Assembly (NCBI GenBank): GCA_040285825.1
Contig: JAUPSS010000001.1
Span: forward strand, 1,488,001 to 1,552,000
Direction of reading: 5' to 3'
DNA: 64,000 nucleotides
From: Eukaryota sp. TZLM1-RC
Taxonomy: Eukaryota; Metamonada: BaSk clade
The notes beneath the pieces were generated by a model. It ran no database searches, was not told the origin of the DNA, and saw only the letters and a program-made list of their open reading frames with translations. A program made the translations under genes and the position numbers. Positions within the stretch are counted from its first letter, which is position 1, and each line of letters opens with the position of its first letter. Of the stretch, positions 53,345 to 64,000 are shown one piece after another.

Positions 53345-56300
53345 TTACAATTTAGATATATGAAAATACAAGCGGTCATTTGGACTTGTTAACTCAAGGT
53401 CATGGACCAAGTAATAATGATAACATGATGTGGAGAAAAGAATTTTGAATAAAAAGTACCACCATTTAAAACCGCTAATTAATATTCCAGAAATAAACGC
53501 GTCAAAAAAAGAGTACACAGGCACAATAACCGAAACAAACCAAAACTTCTCAGCACCATCGTATGCCAATTTAGGAGCAATACTGATAACAATGTAAGAA
53601 AGACAAGCAACTGCAGAGTACAAGTACATCATAATATTTACCAAGCCATTCACTATTGAATCATCTAACTGACGATAACCAGTGAAGAACACTAAAAACC
53701 CTGAAAATGCCATCATAATGAAGACCTTTGGTGAGGAACTGCGAAAAACAAACCCAAAGAAATTCCAAGAAGGAAAAACGCATAGCGGGCCATGCTTCAG
53801 GAAATAACGTGGAAAAGGGACACATTAATCCTTTTTGTTTACTTTTGGACGAAACAGCTGCCGAATCATGCTTTTTTGTAGCATTCTGGGTAGTAGCATT
53901 AGGAAGTTCCAGTGAAACTTCTGTAACAGATTCGGATCCAAGATCTTGTTTGTTCTGAGATGGAACAAACTCCAGCTGCTGATCGTGATGACAGAGACGA
54001 GCACAAAAATAGTAGTCACTTTTTGCTTGAGGAAGTGTACCAGATAAATAAATTGAAGAACTATTTAAAGATTCAATTGTCAAGGTAAAGGAAATCATAT
54101 CAGCTGTTATTTGGAGCAAATCACCAGGATTCCATTTAGCCTTTGCACCTGAAAGGCAACCAGTTACTAGAGACCTTTTGCCATTACTAAAACCATGAGC
54201 TTCATGAGAAAAACCTCTCAAGGCAAAGTCCTTTTCATCAATTATTCCAACACTGAGACTATTTGGTGTACCAAAATATCTGACTTTCCAAGTATAAACA
54301 TAACCTGTAACTAAAGGATTTTCACTCAGTATGTTCCGGTAAAAACGACCTTCTGCACTGACAGAAACTTTTCGTTGGTCATTACTAACAATAAGTTCAG
54401 AATGCTTTCTTTTTGGGGAAAACAAAATTCCACTATTTTCAAGTTCAATAGTTATAACATCTTTGTCATTGGCGTTTGGGGATGGTTGAAAAGAACTTCT
54501 CTTGTCAATATCAGAATTTGAGGAATTCTTTGACACACTAGCAGCAGTACTATTGATACTTCCAACCACAATTTCTTCATTGGATTCAGACAAAATTCTA
54601 GAAACCGATGGATTGGAGTGTGACAAGTTTGGCAACCCCACATTGGAACCCTTTAATTCCGCTAAAGAAATACTTTTCACCTCATGGTTTCGGAACCTTT
54701 GAAATTGATGAACATTATCCGAACACTGCTGGCAATAGTTGAATTCACAGTCAACACAAAACACAGTGGCCAATTGATTACAACATTCATTACACGAAAC
54801 AGAGTCATCAACATTTAAATGGACAGTATTGGTACTAGAAATATCAAAAACTGGAATATTTTTCTGATCAATAAACCTTCGTTCCAAAAGACACAAAACA
54901 TTGGCTTTTCGATCCAGAACTGCTTTGGGAATTTTGTGTTTTGGTTCGATTAGGCTCAAAACCTTTTCAAGCCTAACACTTTGTTCTTCCGAATAACATG
55001 CCTCTAAATGGTTAAGAATGATACAATAGATATCAGAAGCAACACTAAGATCGCTTCGTGAAACAAACTTCTCATTGATGAGACTCAAACCAAAATCAAA
55101 TAAAACTTCATTATTGAAAACAAGGCATTTGTTTGGCGAGAGAGATTCTTTGAATGCTTTTAATACCGAGACCACCTGATTCATGGAAGATCTCTTGGTA
55201 TATTCTGGCTCCAGGCACTTTGATAGTAAAGGTATCAATGGAGATGGTAAATCAGAATGTTCAGGAATTTTTGGGATTTTCAAACTTCTCAAATCCTGAA
55301 CTATTTTAGAGTCACGCATAGGGTCATTTTCATACTGCTGCCAAAGAGATTCATTGGTGTACACAAAATAAATAATGAGACCAAAGGAAAAAACATCAAC
55401 TCTGTCAGAATAAACAGTCTCATCCATAACAAGTTCTGGACTAGTCCAAGCAGGAGTAAGAACTCTGGTGGAATTGAGAGACATTGACATATTAGCCTTA
55501 CCAATGTTCTTCCCACTACCCCAATCAATAATTACTGGATTATGGTTATTAAAAAGAATATTGTTTGGTTTGAGATCACGATGAAGAAACGAAGCTTCAT
55601 GACAAGCAGCAAGGGCCTCTCCAATCGCAATAAGAATGTCCAACTTATCACCCTTCTCATCCTTGTCTAGATCAAAAACTTTTTCCTTGAGAGAATCCTT
55701 AGAATACCTGTCCATAACTATTCCGTATCTTGTACCTCCATCCTTCTCAACAGCAGCTATACCATATACTCGTGGAAGTGATGTTACATTAGGAAGAGAG
55801 TTTAAAATTTTAAATTCACGTGACATTGTTTCAGAAATCTGATCCCCATGATACAATTTCAGAACAACTTCAGCTAACCCCATCTTGGCGTAAATTACTG
55901 AAGATTGACCACTTGGTACAAAGGTCTTCCAATCGATTTTGAGGTTATTGTCAAAGATGGTTGGTTGAATCAAGCTCCTGGCCAATCGTTCACGTTCTTC
56001 ATCCTCAAGCTCAATCAGTTTATCAATTTTGCTCTTCAATGTAGCTTGTAACTCTTGAATGGAATCATTGGTAGTAGAAGCAGTGTTCCGTAACTCTTTC
56101 TGTACTTGACTAATTTCTTTTTGAACTATTGATTTAATTTCTTCAGAAAAAGCTTCCTCGTCATGATTGATGATTGCTTCAATTCTCTGTGATGTAAGTT
56201 TTTCCAAGGTTTTCCCTGATATCCCTAAGTTTAGGTTAGCTACATGATGATCCAACAGTTGGTTACAATGTTCAAACTCTGTCTTCCATTTACCACGGGA

Positions 56301-56720
56301 GCAAAGCATTTTGACCCTTCCAGTATTTACGTATTCCTGTAGAGAAGAGTTGATTCTGTCACAGACGGACGCGAATTGATTCATTGTCTTTGTAATGGCA
56401 TCAGACTTGAGAAGCTCGGGGTTAGCCTCGAAGGGAGAGAACGTGAGATCAGTAACAAGAAGTATTCGGGAACCAAGAACAGAAGCTTGATGATGGTTGA
56501 TCTTAATTTCCTTTATGGTAGAGAAGAAACTCTGAAGGGATGAAATGGCTGGCCCCAATAGTGATGAATGAGCTACAACAACATCAAAGAAAGCGAGGAC
56601 TGGATTAACCACCTTTTCAACGAATACTGGAGGTTCCCAAGCAGCCACGGTATGTGGCAAGATAGAGATTTGTTTACACAGAGCAGATATGAGGGAACCA
56701 TCGGAAAGGAACGACGGCAT
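53345..56720 (-). CDS. Multidomain protein kinase: helical N-terminus, coiled coil, kinase, B-box, SPRY, C-terminal membrane segments
   Basis: The main frame (56720-53661, 1019 residues) has an N-terminal helical region (about 1-130, reminiscent of MLKL/HeLo-type bundles; resemblance only) and a coiled coil (about 185-265). The kinase domain (about 270-520) has Lys near 285 in VVLKLYHGD, HRDLKPNN near 381, DWG in place of DFG near 398, and TPAWTSPE. A B-box zinc finger follows (CNECCNQ...CVDCEFNYCQQCSDNVH, about 628-670), then a SPRY-like domain (about 770-920: YVYTWKVRYFG, SVGIIDEKDF). The frame ends in a Lys/Ser linker. A second frame, 53716-53345, encodes three or four membrane segments. 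Removing 53739-53808 (70 nt, GTTATT...TTTTTCGCAG) joins it in frame. That intron is inferred, and its donor is weak; a frameshift or a separate gene is possible. All kinase catalytic residues except the DFG Phe are present. Confidence 0.75.
53739..53808 (-). other. Candidate intron in the kinase gene
   Basis: Starts GTTATT and ends TTTGTTTTTCGCAG (pyrimidine tract plus CAG). Excision of 70 nt changes phase and joins the kinase-SPRY frame to the membrane-segment frame. The donor deviates from the GTATGT seen in the other spliced genes here. Confidence 0.4.
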
Positions 56721-56849
56721 TATGAATCAGATGGGTAATAACTTGCTAATGTCGATGATGATTTAGTAAAAATGATTAAAAGTGTGTTTGAAATAGGATT
56801 GTATTTTCTGTTTTCGAGGCAATATTCCAGAAAAGAATCTTTTTAATTT

Positions 56850-57130
56850 AAAATACACTGTTTGAACATTACAGAAACGATCGACTGGAATGTATGAAAA
56901 AGATCTTTATAATAATATATGCAGCTCAGCTGTTTTAAATCAAAATCTTCAATAAATAAAAAGATAATCTTCACTCATTTTTATTGGAAAAGGATGTTGT
57001 TGAAAATAAGCCATCAGATTCTTCACTTGTTGTAACCATTGTACCAAGAAGATTTGGATTGCTTGCCACTAATGAAGCAGTTGTAACAAAAATGAGATTA
57101 TATTTGAATTGTTGGCTTCAGTGCACGCTG
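56850..57130 (+). mobile_element. Family D scrap upstream of the kinase gene
   Basis: Plus-strand fragments of family D: TGMYEKDLYNNI...SSAVLNQ at about 56893-56950, and TNEAVVTKMRLYLN at about 57066-57110. It lies at the divergent upstream side of the kinase gene. Confidence 0.6.
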
Positions 57131-57180
57131 GTTTTCCATTAACTAAAATAAAACTATAATGGATAAATAAATAAAACTAT

Positions 57181-58467
57181 AAGACTATAATGGCTGTGAT
57201 AAAAGTGGTGGAAATTGTTCATGGCATGTCTATTAGCTTTGTTTTCAATACCCACAGCTACATCAGATGGATCATTCTTGCTCGTTATGAGTGGACAGTA
57301 TTTTCAATTCAATACTGTTTCAGCCCCGTTAAATTTTCTATTTTGTGTCAATCAGCATTTTTGGGTGGATGCAAGAATTTTATTTATGAATTTTCTCGTA
57401 GATTTCCTGATGATTCTCATCTTTTAGTTGCCAGTTGCAGTCCATATTTGAGTGAGTTATCTTGTGAACTTGAAAAATTGCCGCCACAAATTTGGACCAA
57501 ATGTTTTCCCCAATCAATTCAAGAAATTCCAAACCGATCTCTATTTAATTTGTAGTTTTGCTGTAAAAAGCTTCAACAAAAATTGTCAAAGATTTTTGAA
57601 AGCTTGGATTTTGATGTTAGACTTGGCTTGGCCAAGAAAAAGAATCCTGCTTTTGCAAATCTTTTACAAGATATGTGTGACAGTACTTCTTCTGCCTTAG
57701 TAACAACAATTCCACAAGTTTATGGTACTCTCTTAACTGATTCTGCTTGGACTTTGGATATGAGATTTCGTTCCTTTATCTGGCTTGATAATTTACCTCA
57801 TAATTAAATTTGTAAATGTTCTCGAAAAATTACAATTACTCATTTGTTAAATTGTAAACATTTTATTACTTTTGGAAGCAAGGTTCATGATGCTGTAAGA
57901 GACCAATTTCATTGTATGTGTAAGTCTTATAGAATTGAATCCTTTTTGGAACCTCTGTTGGCAAAACTGTTTGATACTGAAGATGATTTTCATAAGAATA
58001 ATTGAGGTGTTGTCATATTACCTGGATTAGATGGAACCTTCATTTTATTGGATGTACAGTCTGTTCATCCTTGTAATGCCTCAAATGAAAGGCTTGCTAA
58101 TTCTGAAATCCCTAATCCTCTTTCAAATGCTGAAAATTTCAAATTCAAAAAATACAATGAACCTTTGTCCAAATTGTCCAGTCAACAGCATGCAAAATAC
58201 AAGTTGTATCCATTTGTATTTTCTCTTTTTGGTTCACTTGCTCCAACGGCTATACGTTTTTTGGCACATTTTAAAATGATTGTAAAGAGAAGAACTAGCA
58301 GAAATTTCAACAGATTTTTTTGGCAAAAGAGAATGGTGTTTTCTATTTTTAAGGGAATGTTGAAGATGGTTTCTGATGCTTTGCTTTCTCTTGGATCTCA
58401 CTATGAGAGAGTTGCATCTAGTGTTTTTGTTTTGGGAGAGATGGATTTTTTAGATGTTGATTTATAG
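57181..58467 (+). mobile_element. Family B RLE non-LTR copy (right arm)
   Basis: Plus strand mirror of 51557-52835. Frames 57190-57555, 57583-57807 and 58048-58467 cover the connection, CCHC and RLE end. In-frame TAG near 57553 and other stops. It has about 8 nt more than the left copy near 57393 (SRRFPDDS). Confidence 0.85.
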
Positions 58468-58703
58468 GTTTTTAATAAAATGGATAATTAAAAAGTAGAA
58501 GACAGAATTAAAAAAATATCTACAGAAGTAACACGCAGCTAACGGGTTTTTCAAATACAATTTGTCAAAATTTACCCAAATATTGTTAAAATATACAAAA
58601 CTGTTTTGAGAATTTGGAAAAGTGATGGAGTTTCTGGATGTTTGATTAAAATAGGTTACAATAGGTTATTTCTGTATGCATGATTGTCACTATTGTTCTA
58701 CAT

Positions 58704-60412
58704 TCAACAATATATCCATTTGGTATAATAACTATAATAAGCATGACTTCTGAAATGGAGCTCTTCTGCTGTGCTCCATATACCCCAACTGCGTTCTCTG
58801 CGGTGGTATCTAAGATTGTGGTTTTCAAATGATAAACACCAATAATGGTGAACAGTGTTTTCTTCCTCCCATTTCACCTCCACACACTGCTGTCCTCCAA
58901 TTGTGTGTCGTTCACCTGTAAAATCAAGTGCTCTAGTCCAGTCTGGTAGAAGTTTAAATGACAAATCTTGTATATGGGTGCCGCAATTGACATTATTCAT
59001 AGAACTTCCACAGTCATCCCAGTAAATTGTTCTATCTTGACAAAAGGCAACATCAGACCATTCAGAGTGTAGTGAGGAAGAATCATACCAGTCACTGTTT
59101 GCAAAATCAATAGCAACAACATCACCACTATGGGTGAACTCGATGGAAGCTGGGGTAAGATCAAAGGTTACTGTAGGATCTTCACCAATGACAAACTTAG
59201 TAGTAATGGGCATGTGACGTTGGCCATAAACAGTGATTGTATACGAGGCTCCTGGAATGAGCCCAGCGTGCCATTTTTGGATTCCATCAGCACCAGTAAC
59301 AATATAATATTGTTCATTGAAGATAATCATGGCACCAGGTACAGGCGAACCACTTTGCTGAACTTTCATGGTAATTTCAATGTTGACATATTCCCTATCA
59401 ATGTCAAAGTTCGTGTCGTGACCAACGTGAATTTCACGACTAGTGGCATCCCAATAAGGATGAGTACCAATTTTGCCTGATCCTTTTGCAACATTATAGA
59501 AGGTGTACCGACCATGAAGGTTTGGAGTGACTTCCTGACTGGTACCTGCAGAGTCAATAAGACGTACGTCAACAACATTAGTGCTTGTACCCCATAAAGT
59601 CAATGTTCCAGTAACAGTGTAGGTCTTAATCACTGCTATGTCTACATCTTGACGATCATCCATGGAGACAGTAAGCAATTTATCATCAAAGGAATCATCA
59701 TTAGCAGTGACAGTAACGTCAAAATCAGAATTGCAGTATCCATCAACAGGAATGCTGAATCTTCCAGAAGAGTCAGTAGTTTGGCTCCTTTGTTGTGAAG
59801 ACCCTTCAGTAGCTTGAACCGAGACCCTAGCGTTGGATGAAGGTGAACCATCAAAGTAGACTGTTCCTGACACTTCAAACTCTTTAGATGCTGGTTTGGG
59901 ACGAATGGACAATCCTTGTGCCCATTCAACTGTTTCAGTGAGTTTTGCTGATTGAAAACAGTCATCATGAACTGAGACGGTTATTTCTGCATCGTCATAT
60001 GGTCTGGCAAAAAGTACCACTTCAAACTTGCCATTAGTGGTTTGGGTAGATTCTTCTTCTTGAGAGTTCAAGATACGAACAGTAACATCAGCTGCCAAGG
60101 ATTGGTCTTCCACTGACACAGTTCCTGAGATTGGGAAGTAATCGGATACATTGGATGAATTTTCACCGGACAAGCTAAGAACAAATACCACAATTGCACC
60201 TATCACTAATAGTCCAATACCAGCAACGAGTAGCAGTGCCATTCCCCTTTTCTTTGGTGGTTCATAGATCGGTTGAACAGGAACATTGTACTTTGGTTAG
60301 TCCATTCTTTGATCATACAATTGGTGGTTGCTCAAACTGTACTGAAGGACAAGATTGCTGCTGGTGTAAAGATTCGATTGTGACATACAGGTATTTGGTG
60401 AGATTGGCTCAT
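58704..60412 (-). CDS. Type II membrane protein with tandem beta-sandwich repeats, copy 2
   Basis: Exact mirror of the gene at 49612-51320: exon 1 60412-60389, intron 60388-60291 (98 nt), exon 2 60290-58704, 536 residues. The main exon encodes the same 512 residues from the internal Met at 60242, residue for residue. At least one synonymous difference is visible (GGCACC/GGTGCC context near 58982), so the two copies are distinct loci and not an assembly echo of one read set. Same architecture: short PY-rich tail, membrane helix, four beta-sandwich modules, Cys/Trp-rich C-terminal domain. Both genes are transcribed toward the kinase spacer. Expression and function unknown. Confidence 0.72.
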
Positions 60413-60914
60413 GAGTGTTGATGTGTGAGCCTATGTTAAGATTTTTGGAAGAGAAAAATGATTTTTCCAAGAAATGTAAAAATTTCAATTGAACAATTGG
60501 GTACACGTTTACAAATTTCAAATCCGTTTCAAATAGTTTCAAACGTATATGGCAACTGTCCATGGGTGTCATCTGTTACTACAGCTTTATTTGTTCAACA
60601 CCACAAATCCCTTATTATCCAGACAACAGAAATTGTATAATCTGTTTGGTACCTTTTGCTGCATTCGTATCCAGTTCCACTAGTATTCCATAATTTACTC
60701 AATAGTGGACATTATCTACAAGCTGACTCCATTTGCTGACAATAACTGGTCTTCTAAGGAATCCGGTACTGACAGGAGCCAGTACTGCTGGTTGGGAATA
60801 TGTTACATTGGCTCTACTGGACACGTTTGGTTCCATGTAAGAAAGCCCCCATTTGAAGCACTTCTTGACATGTAAGTTCTGTATGCTTTATTCCTCATCA
60901 ACAAAACTTTCTCC
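60413..60914. other. Upstream region of copy 2; empty retrotransposon site
   Basis: Mirror of 49522-49611 plus 45061-45494. The uninterrupted sequence around 60494-60503 (CAATTGGGT on the plus strand) is the pre-insertion state of the family D site in the left arm. It presumably contains the gene's promoter. Confidence 0.6.
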
Positions 60915-61512
60915 TACAAAAATTTCAACAAAAATTGTTAAAGATTTTTGAAAGCTTGGAGTTTGATGTTAGACTTGGCTTGGCCAGGAAAAAGTATCCC
61001 GTTTTTGCAAATCTTTTACATGATATGTGTGATAGTACTTCTTTTGCCTTAGTAACAACAATTCCTCAAGTTTATGGTACTCTCTTAACTGATTCTGCTT
61101 GGACTTTGAATATGAGATTTCGTTCCTTTATCTGGCCTGATAATTTACCTGATAATTTAATTTGTAAGAGTTCTCGAAAAAATTACAATTACTCATTTGT
61201 TAAATTGTAAACATTGTATTACTTTTAGAAGCAAGGTTCACGATGCTGTAAAAAACCAATTATATTGTATCTGTAAGTCTTATAGAAATGAATCCTTCTC
61301 GGAACCTCTGTTGTCAAATCTGTTTGATACTGAAGATGATTTTCATAAGAATAATAGAGGTGATGTCATATTACCTGGAGTAGATGGAACCTTCGTTTTA
61401 TTGGATGTACTGTCTGTTGATCCTTGTAATGCCTCAAATGAAAGGCTTGTTAATTCTGAAATTCATAATCCTCTTTCAAATGCTGCAAATTTCAAAATCA
61501 AAAAATACAATG
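60915..61512 (+). mobile_element. Family B copy, interrupted by family C
   Basis: Connection, CCHC and RLE start of family B on the plus strand (LLKIFESLEFDVRLGLARKKY, then RGDVILPGVDGTFVLLDVLSVDPCNASNE, ending KKYNEPL). The frame is cut at 61521 by family C and resumes at 63196. Confidence 0.85.
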
Positions 61513-61521
61513 AACCTTTGT

Positions 61522-63195
61522 TTGTAATTGCTCCTATTACAATTCTGAAACAAATAGCAACTTTTATTCAACAGCGTTATGAAGATATTGGTCTCTCATT
61601 GAATATCTCCAAATGTTTGATTATTGGCCGTGAACCAATTGATTTTTCATTAATGATGTCAATGTCCCCTTTATCAATTATGATCAGTCTGGTTTTCGTT
61701 TTTTGGGTTGTTATCTCGGAAATATTGATGAAGTCAAAAGCCAACTTTCGACTCTGTTGACTCAATTTGGAAATGAATTAGAATCAATAGAAAATTTAAA
61801 TATTGAGAAACATTTGAAATTCTGTTTCCTCAAAATCTGTTATTCTGGAAAATTTACTCATATTTTGAGATCAACACCACCATCAATTTCCTTGGAGTTC
61901 TGTCGCATTTTTAATGAACAAAGAACTAATTTTTTAGCAAAATTATTGGAAATTGATGCATCTCAGTTACGAAGCCACATTTTTGTGGTACAAATTTTGG
62001 TGGTGTTGATTTTCATAAGTCAAGCTACCTTTGTAAAGCTGCCTTTATTGGAGGTGGAAAGAATTTTATTTATGAATTTGTGAATCGTTTTCCTGAAAAA
62101 ATTCATCTCATTGAAAATTGTGGCAGCTCCTATCTTATTTCTTTGCAACAGGAAATTGAAACTCTTTCACCCAATATTTGGGCTAAATGTTTCCCCTCTG
62201 ATATTGTGGAACTTCCTTCAAGAAGCTTGCTCTCCTTACCATTGACTTTTGCAAAATTGCAGAAAAAAATTTTGAAAGTTTTAGAAAACTTGGATTATAT
62301 TGTACGTCTTAGCTTGGCTAAGGAAAAAATTCCCGTTTTTGCAAATTTTTTGATTGATCTTGAAGACAGTTGCTCAAGTTGCTTAATCTCCCAAATTCCC
62401 AACATTTACGGCCTTCTACTTAATGATCACCAATGGACCACTGCAATGAGATTGAGATGTTTTCTATGGCCCTGTTCATTGCCAAATGATTTAATTTGTC
62501 GCTGCAAGAGTGTTGTTACGCTTTCCCATATTTTAAACTGTAAGTATTTCATAACTTACCGCTCACTTGTTCATGACTCAGTTCGTGATCAATTATATGC
62601 CATGTGCAAAAGTTTCAATATAGAGGCATTTATTGAGCCACTAGTACGTAAGCTGTCTTCAGATCAAACTGATGATTCCTTTGGTAAAAGAAGGGCAGAT
62701 TTAGTAGCTCCTGGGATCGATGGTGTTCTCAATGTTGTAGACGTTGTCTCAGTGGATGTTTGCAAAAATTCTGCTGCTCGTTTAGTGTATTCCGCTGACT
62801 CGCCGTTATCTAACGCCGAAAAAAAGAAGATAAAAAAATATGAAGAACCTTTGGCACAGTTAGGTAGAGTGGAACATGTGAAGTATCAGTTTGTGCCGTT
62901 TGCAATTTCTCTTTTTGGCAATATTGGACCTTCAGGCTTGCACTTTTTGGAAAATTTTAAAAAAGTGTTACTGAATAGGTCTGGTAAAACAATGAACTCC
63001 ACTTTCTGGTTAAATAGAATTGTTTTTTGCATTTTCAAGTCTATTCCAACAATGATTTCAAAGGCACTTTTAGCTATTGGTGTAGAATATGAACGTAATG
63101 CTGTGAGTAGGTTCAGTAATAGTGACGCTTGTTTGGAGGATATTGAATTCTAGATGGTTATTCTTATCTCAATAAATATTCCAGTTTTTTAAAAA
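61522..63195 (+). mobile_element. Family C RLE non-LTR copy, 5'-truncated, nested in family B
   Basis: Starts just after the RT catalytic box (ILKQIATFIQQRYEDIGLSLN, an RT palm end) and finishes with an AATAAA-containing tail and an A run at 63190-63197. Duplication AACCTTTGT at 61513-61521 and 63196-63204. Family B sequence resumes exactly after it. Frameshifts near 61650, 61700 and 62075. Confidence 0.88.
62080..63153 (+). pseudogene. Family C connection, CCHC and RLE domains (long open frame)
   Basis: A 357-codon frame: helical connection region (VLENLDYIVRLSLAKEKIPV), CxC...H...C cluster (CRCKSVVTLSHILNC, about 147-161), and DSVRDQLYAMCKSF. The RLE core is RRADLVAPGIDG...VDVVSVDVC (about 204-225), with Ala in place of the Pro of the family's PD motif, followed by KKKIKKYEEP and FVPFAISLFGNIG. 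Ends CLEDIEF. The matching RT is missing by 5' truncation, so the frame is a fossil even though open. Confidence 0.75.
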
Positions 63196-63204
63196 AACCT
63201 TTGT

Positions 63205-63510
63205 CCAAATTGGCCAGTCAACAGCATGTAAAATACAATTTGTATCCATTTGTATTTTCTCTTGTTGGTTCACTTGCACCAAATGCTTTACGTTTTTTGG
63301 AAGATTTTGAAATGATTGTAAAGAGAAGAACTAACAGAAATTTCAACATTGTTTTCGCAAAGTAGAATTGTGTTTTCTATTTTTAAGGGGATGTTGAAGT
63401 TGGCTTCTTATGCCTTGCTTTCTGTTGGACTTCACTATAAGAGAGCTGAATCTAGTTGTTTTGTTTTGGGAAAGATGAATTATTTAGATGTTGATTTGAA
63501 AGTTTTCTAA
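63205..63510 (+). mobile_element. Family B 3' end, distal to the family C insertion
   Basis: Continues the family B RLE end (LSKLASQQHVKYNLYPFVFSL, then YLDVDL) in broken frames to its 3' end. Confidence 0.8.
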
Positions 63511-63544
63511 TAAATAAAGTTGTTAAAAAATTAAACACCTTGAA

Positions 63545-63756
63545 AAGGCTTTGGAAGTTATCACTCAACCTCTGTTGCCTCCATCCCAAGAACTGAACAT
63601 TGGCTCTTTACAAAATATAGTTCTTTTAGATAGTGCTGAACAACAAGACAACAAACCAAAGAAAAGAGCTGTTTGTAAAAATTGTCTTGTTGTCGGACAT
63701 TATCAGAAGACATTTCCAAACCATGTCGAAATGTGTTCTTGTAGAATATATCCGTA
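63545..63756 (+). pseudogene. Degenerate zinc-knuckle start of another non-LTR element
   Basis: A 68-codon frame (63551-63757) with KKRAVCKNCLVVGHYQKTFPNH, a CCHC knuckle of the family D type in which the final Cys is Phe. It stops after CSCRIYP. Beyond it, to 64000, I see nothing recognisable. Confidence 0.45.
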
Positions 63757-64000
63757 AGGAGGAGAATTTTATACCACAAAACTTTTGGCACAAGTTTACA
63801 AGTTTTGTGTCACCAGATTATAAGCACTTATGAAAGACTTGCAATTCTGAATTTCTAGACAATATTAATAGTTACTATCGTTTACAACATTAGGGTTTTC
63901 TGATCATGTCTTGTTCTCTACTACTAATGCCGATGATTCTTCATGCCAGATTTTTTTCTCCACTGATCATTGATGCTTGGTATCACTGCTACCTCTCGCG

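Larger units (their letters stand above)
57181..61302 (-). repeat. Large inverted repeat, right arm
   Basis: Mirror of 44687-52835 without the 4-kb insertion. Inner edge AAGACTATAATGG at 57181; outer edge near the TCTCGG at 61302. Confidence 0.93.

Noticed and set aside
44687-61302. Assembly artefact as the cause of the inverted repeat
   Set aside because: Not excluded, but the arms differ by a 4-kb insertion with its own target duplication, small indels and synonymous changes, which argues for two real loci.
1-64000. Alternative genetic code with TAA/TAG as Gln
   Set aside because: TOR, CBP20, TXNDC17 and TM2D1 frames end at TAG or TAA at sensible family lengths, and many element stops fall where Tyr, Ile or Trp is expected.

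Overview
The window is AT-rich eukaryotic nuclear DNA from an intron-poor unicellular organism. The evidence is a single-exon 2441-codon TOR kinase, a cap-binding protein CBP20, a TM2-domain protein, a TXNDC17-like thioredoxin fold, short GT-AG introns, and a dense population of eukaryotic transposons. Terminal stops are TAA, TAG and TGA, so the standard code is likely. I cannot name the species; a free-living amoeboid or flagellate protist fits, but that is inference.

Layout. 1-182: 5' end of a gene, running off the window, that is a paralogue of the duplicated membrane protein further right. 968-2830: remnant of an RLE-type non-LTR retrotransposon (called family D here). 3016-10341: TOR-like PIK kinase with telomere-like hexamers inside its reading frame. 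12260-15930: a family E non-LTR copy holding a nested family A copy and a D fragment. 16460-19271: a coiled-coil protein and a short acidic protein with an N-myristoylation start. 20438-21264: a gag-only LTR element. 21892-22332: CBP20. 22860-37515: an accessory block with an inverted ~1 kb repeat pair at its two ends; between them lie MULE remnants, a 2.1 kb internally deleted LTR element, a hAT element with TIRs and target-site duplication, three further hAT remnants, and an LSU rRNA fragment lodged in a MULE transposase. 37688-38755: convergent TXNDC17-like and TM2D1-like genes. 39685-40052: Ty3/gypsy pol scrap.

41170-63530 is a layered structure of nested RLE non-LTR families (A-D). It is dominated by a very large, near-identical inverted repeat (44687-52835 against 57181-61302). 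Each arm carries one copy of a type II membrane protein gene with tandem beta-sandwich repeats. The ~4.35 kb spacer holds a multidomain protein kinase gene (helical N-terminus, coiled coil, kinase, B-box, SPRY, C-terminal membrane segments). The left arm also has a ~4.04 kb retrotransposon insertion that is absent from the right arm.

Housekeeping genes look intact and independent of each other; I see no operon-like or co-functional cluster. The accessory DNA is a record of repeated retrotransposition, nested insertion, inverted duplication and decay. The observations I consider most worth following up are the telomere-like repeats inside TOR, the inverted repeat around the kinase gene, and the rRNA fragment inside a transposase gene.
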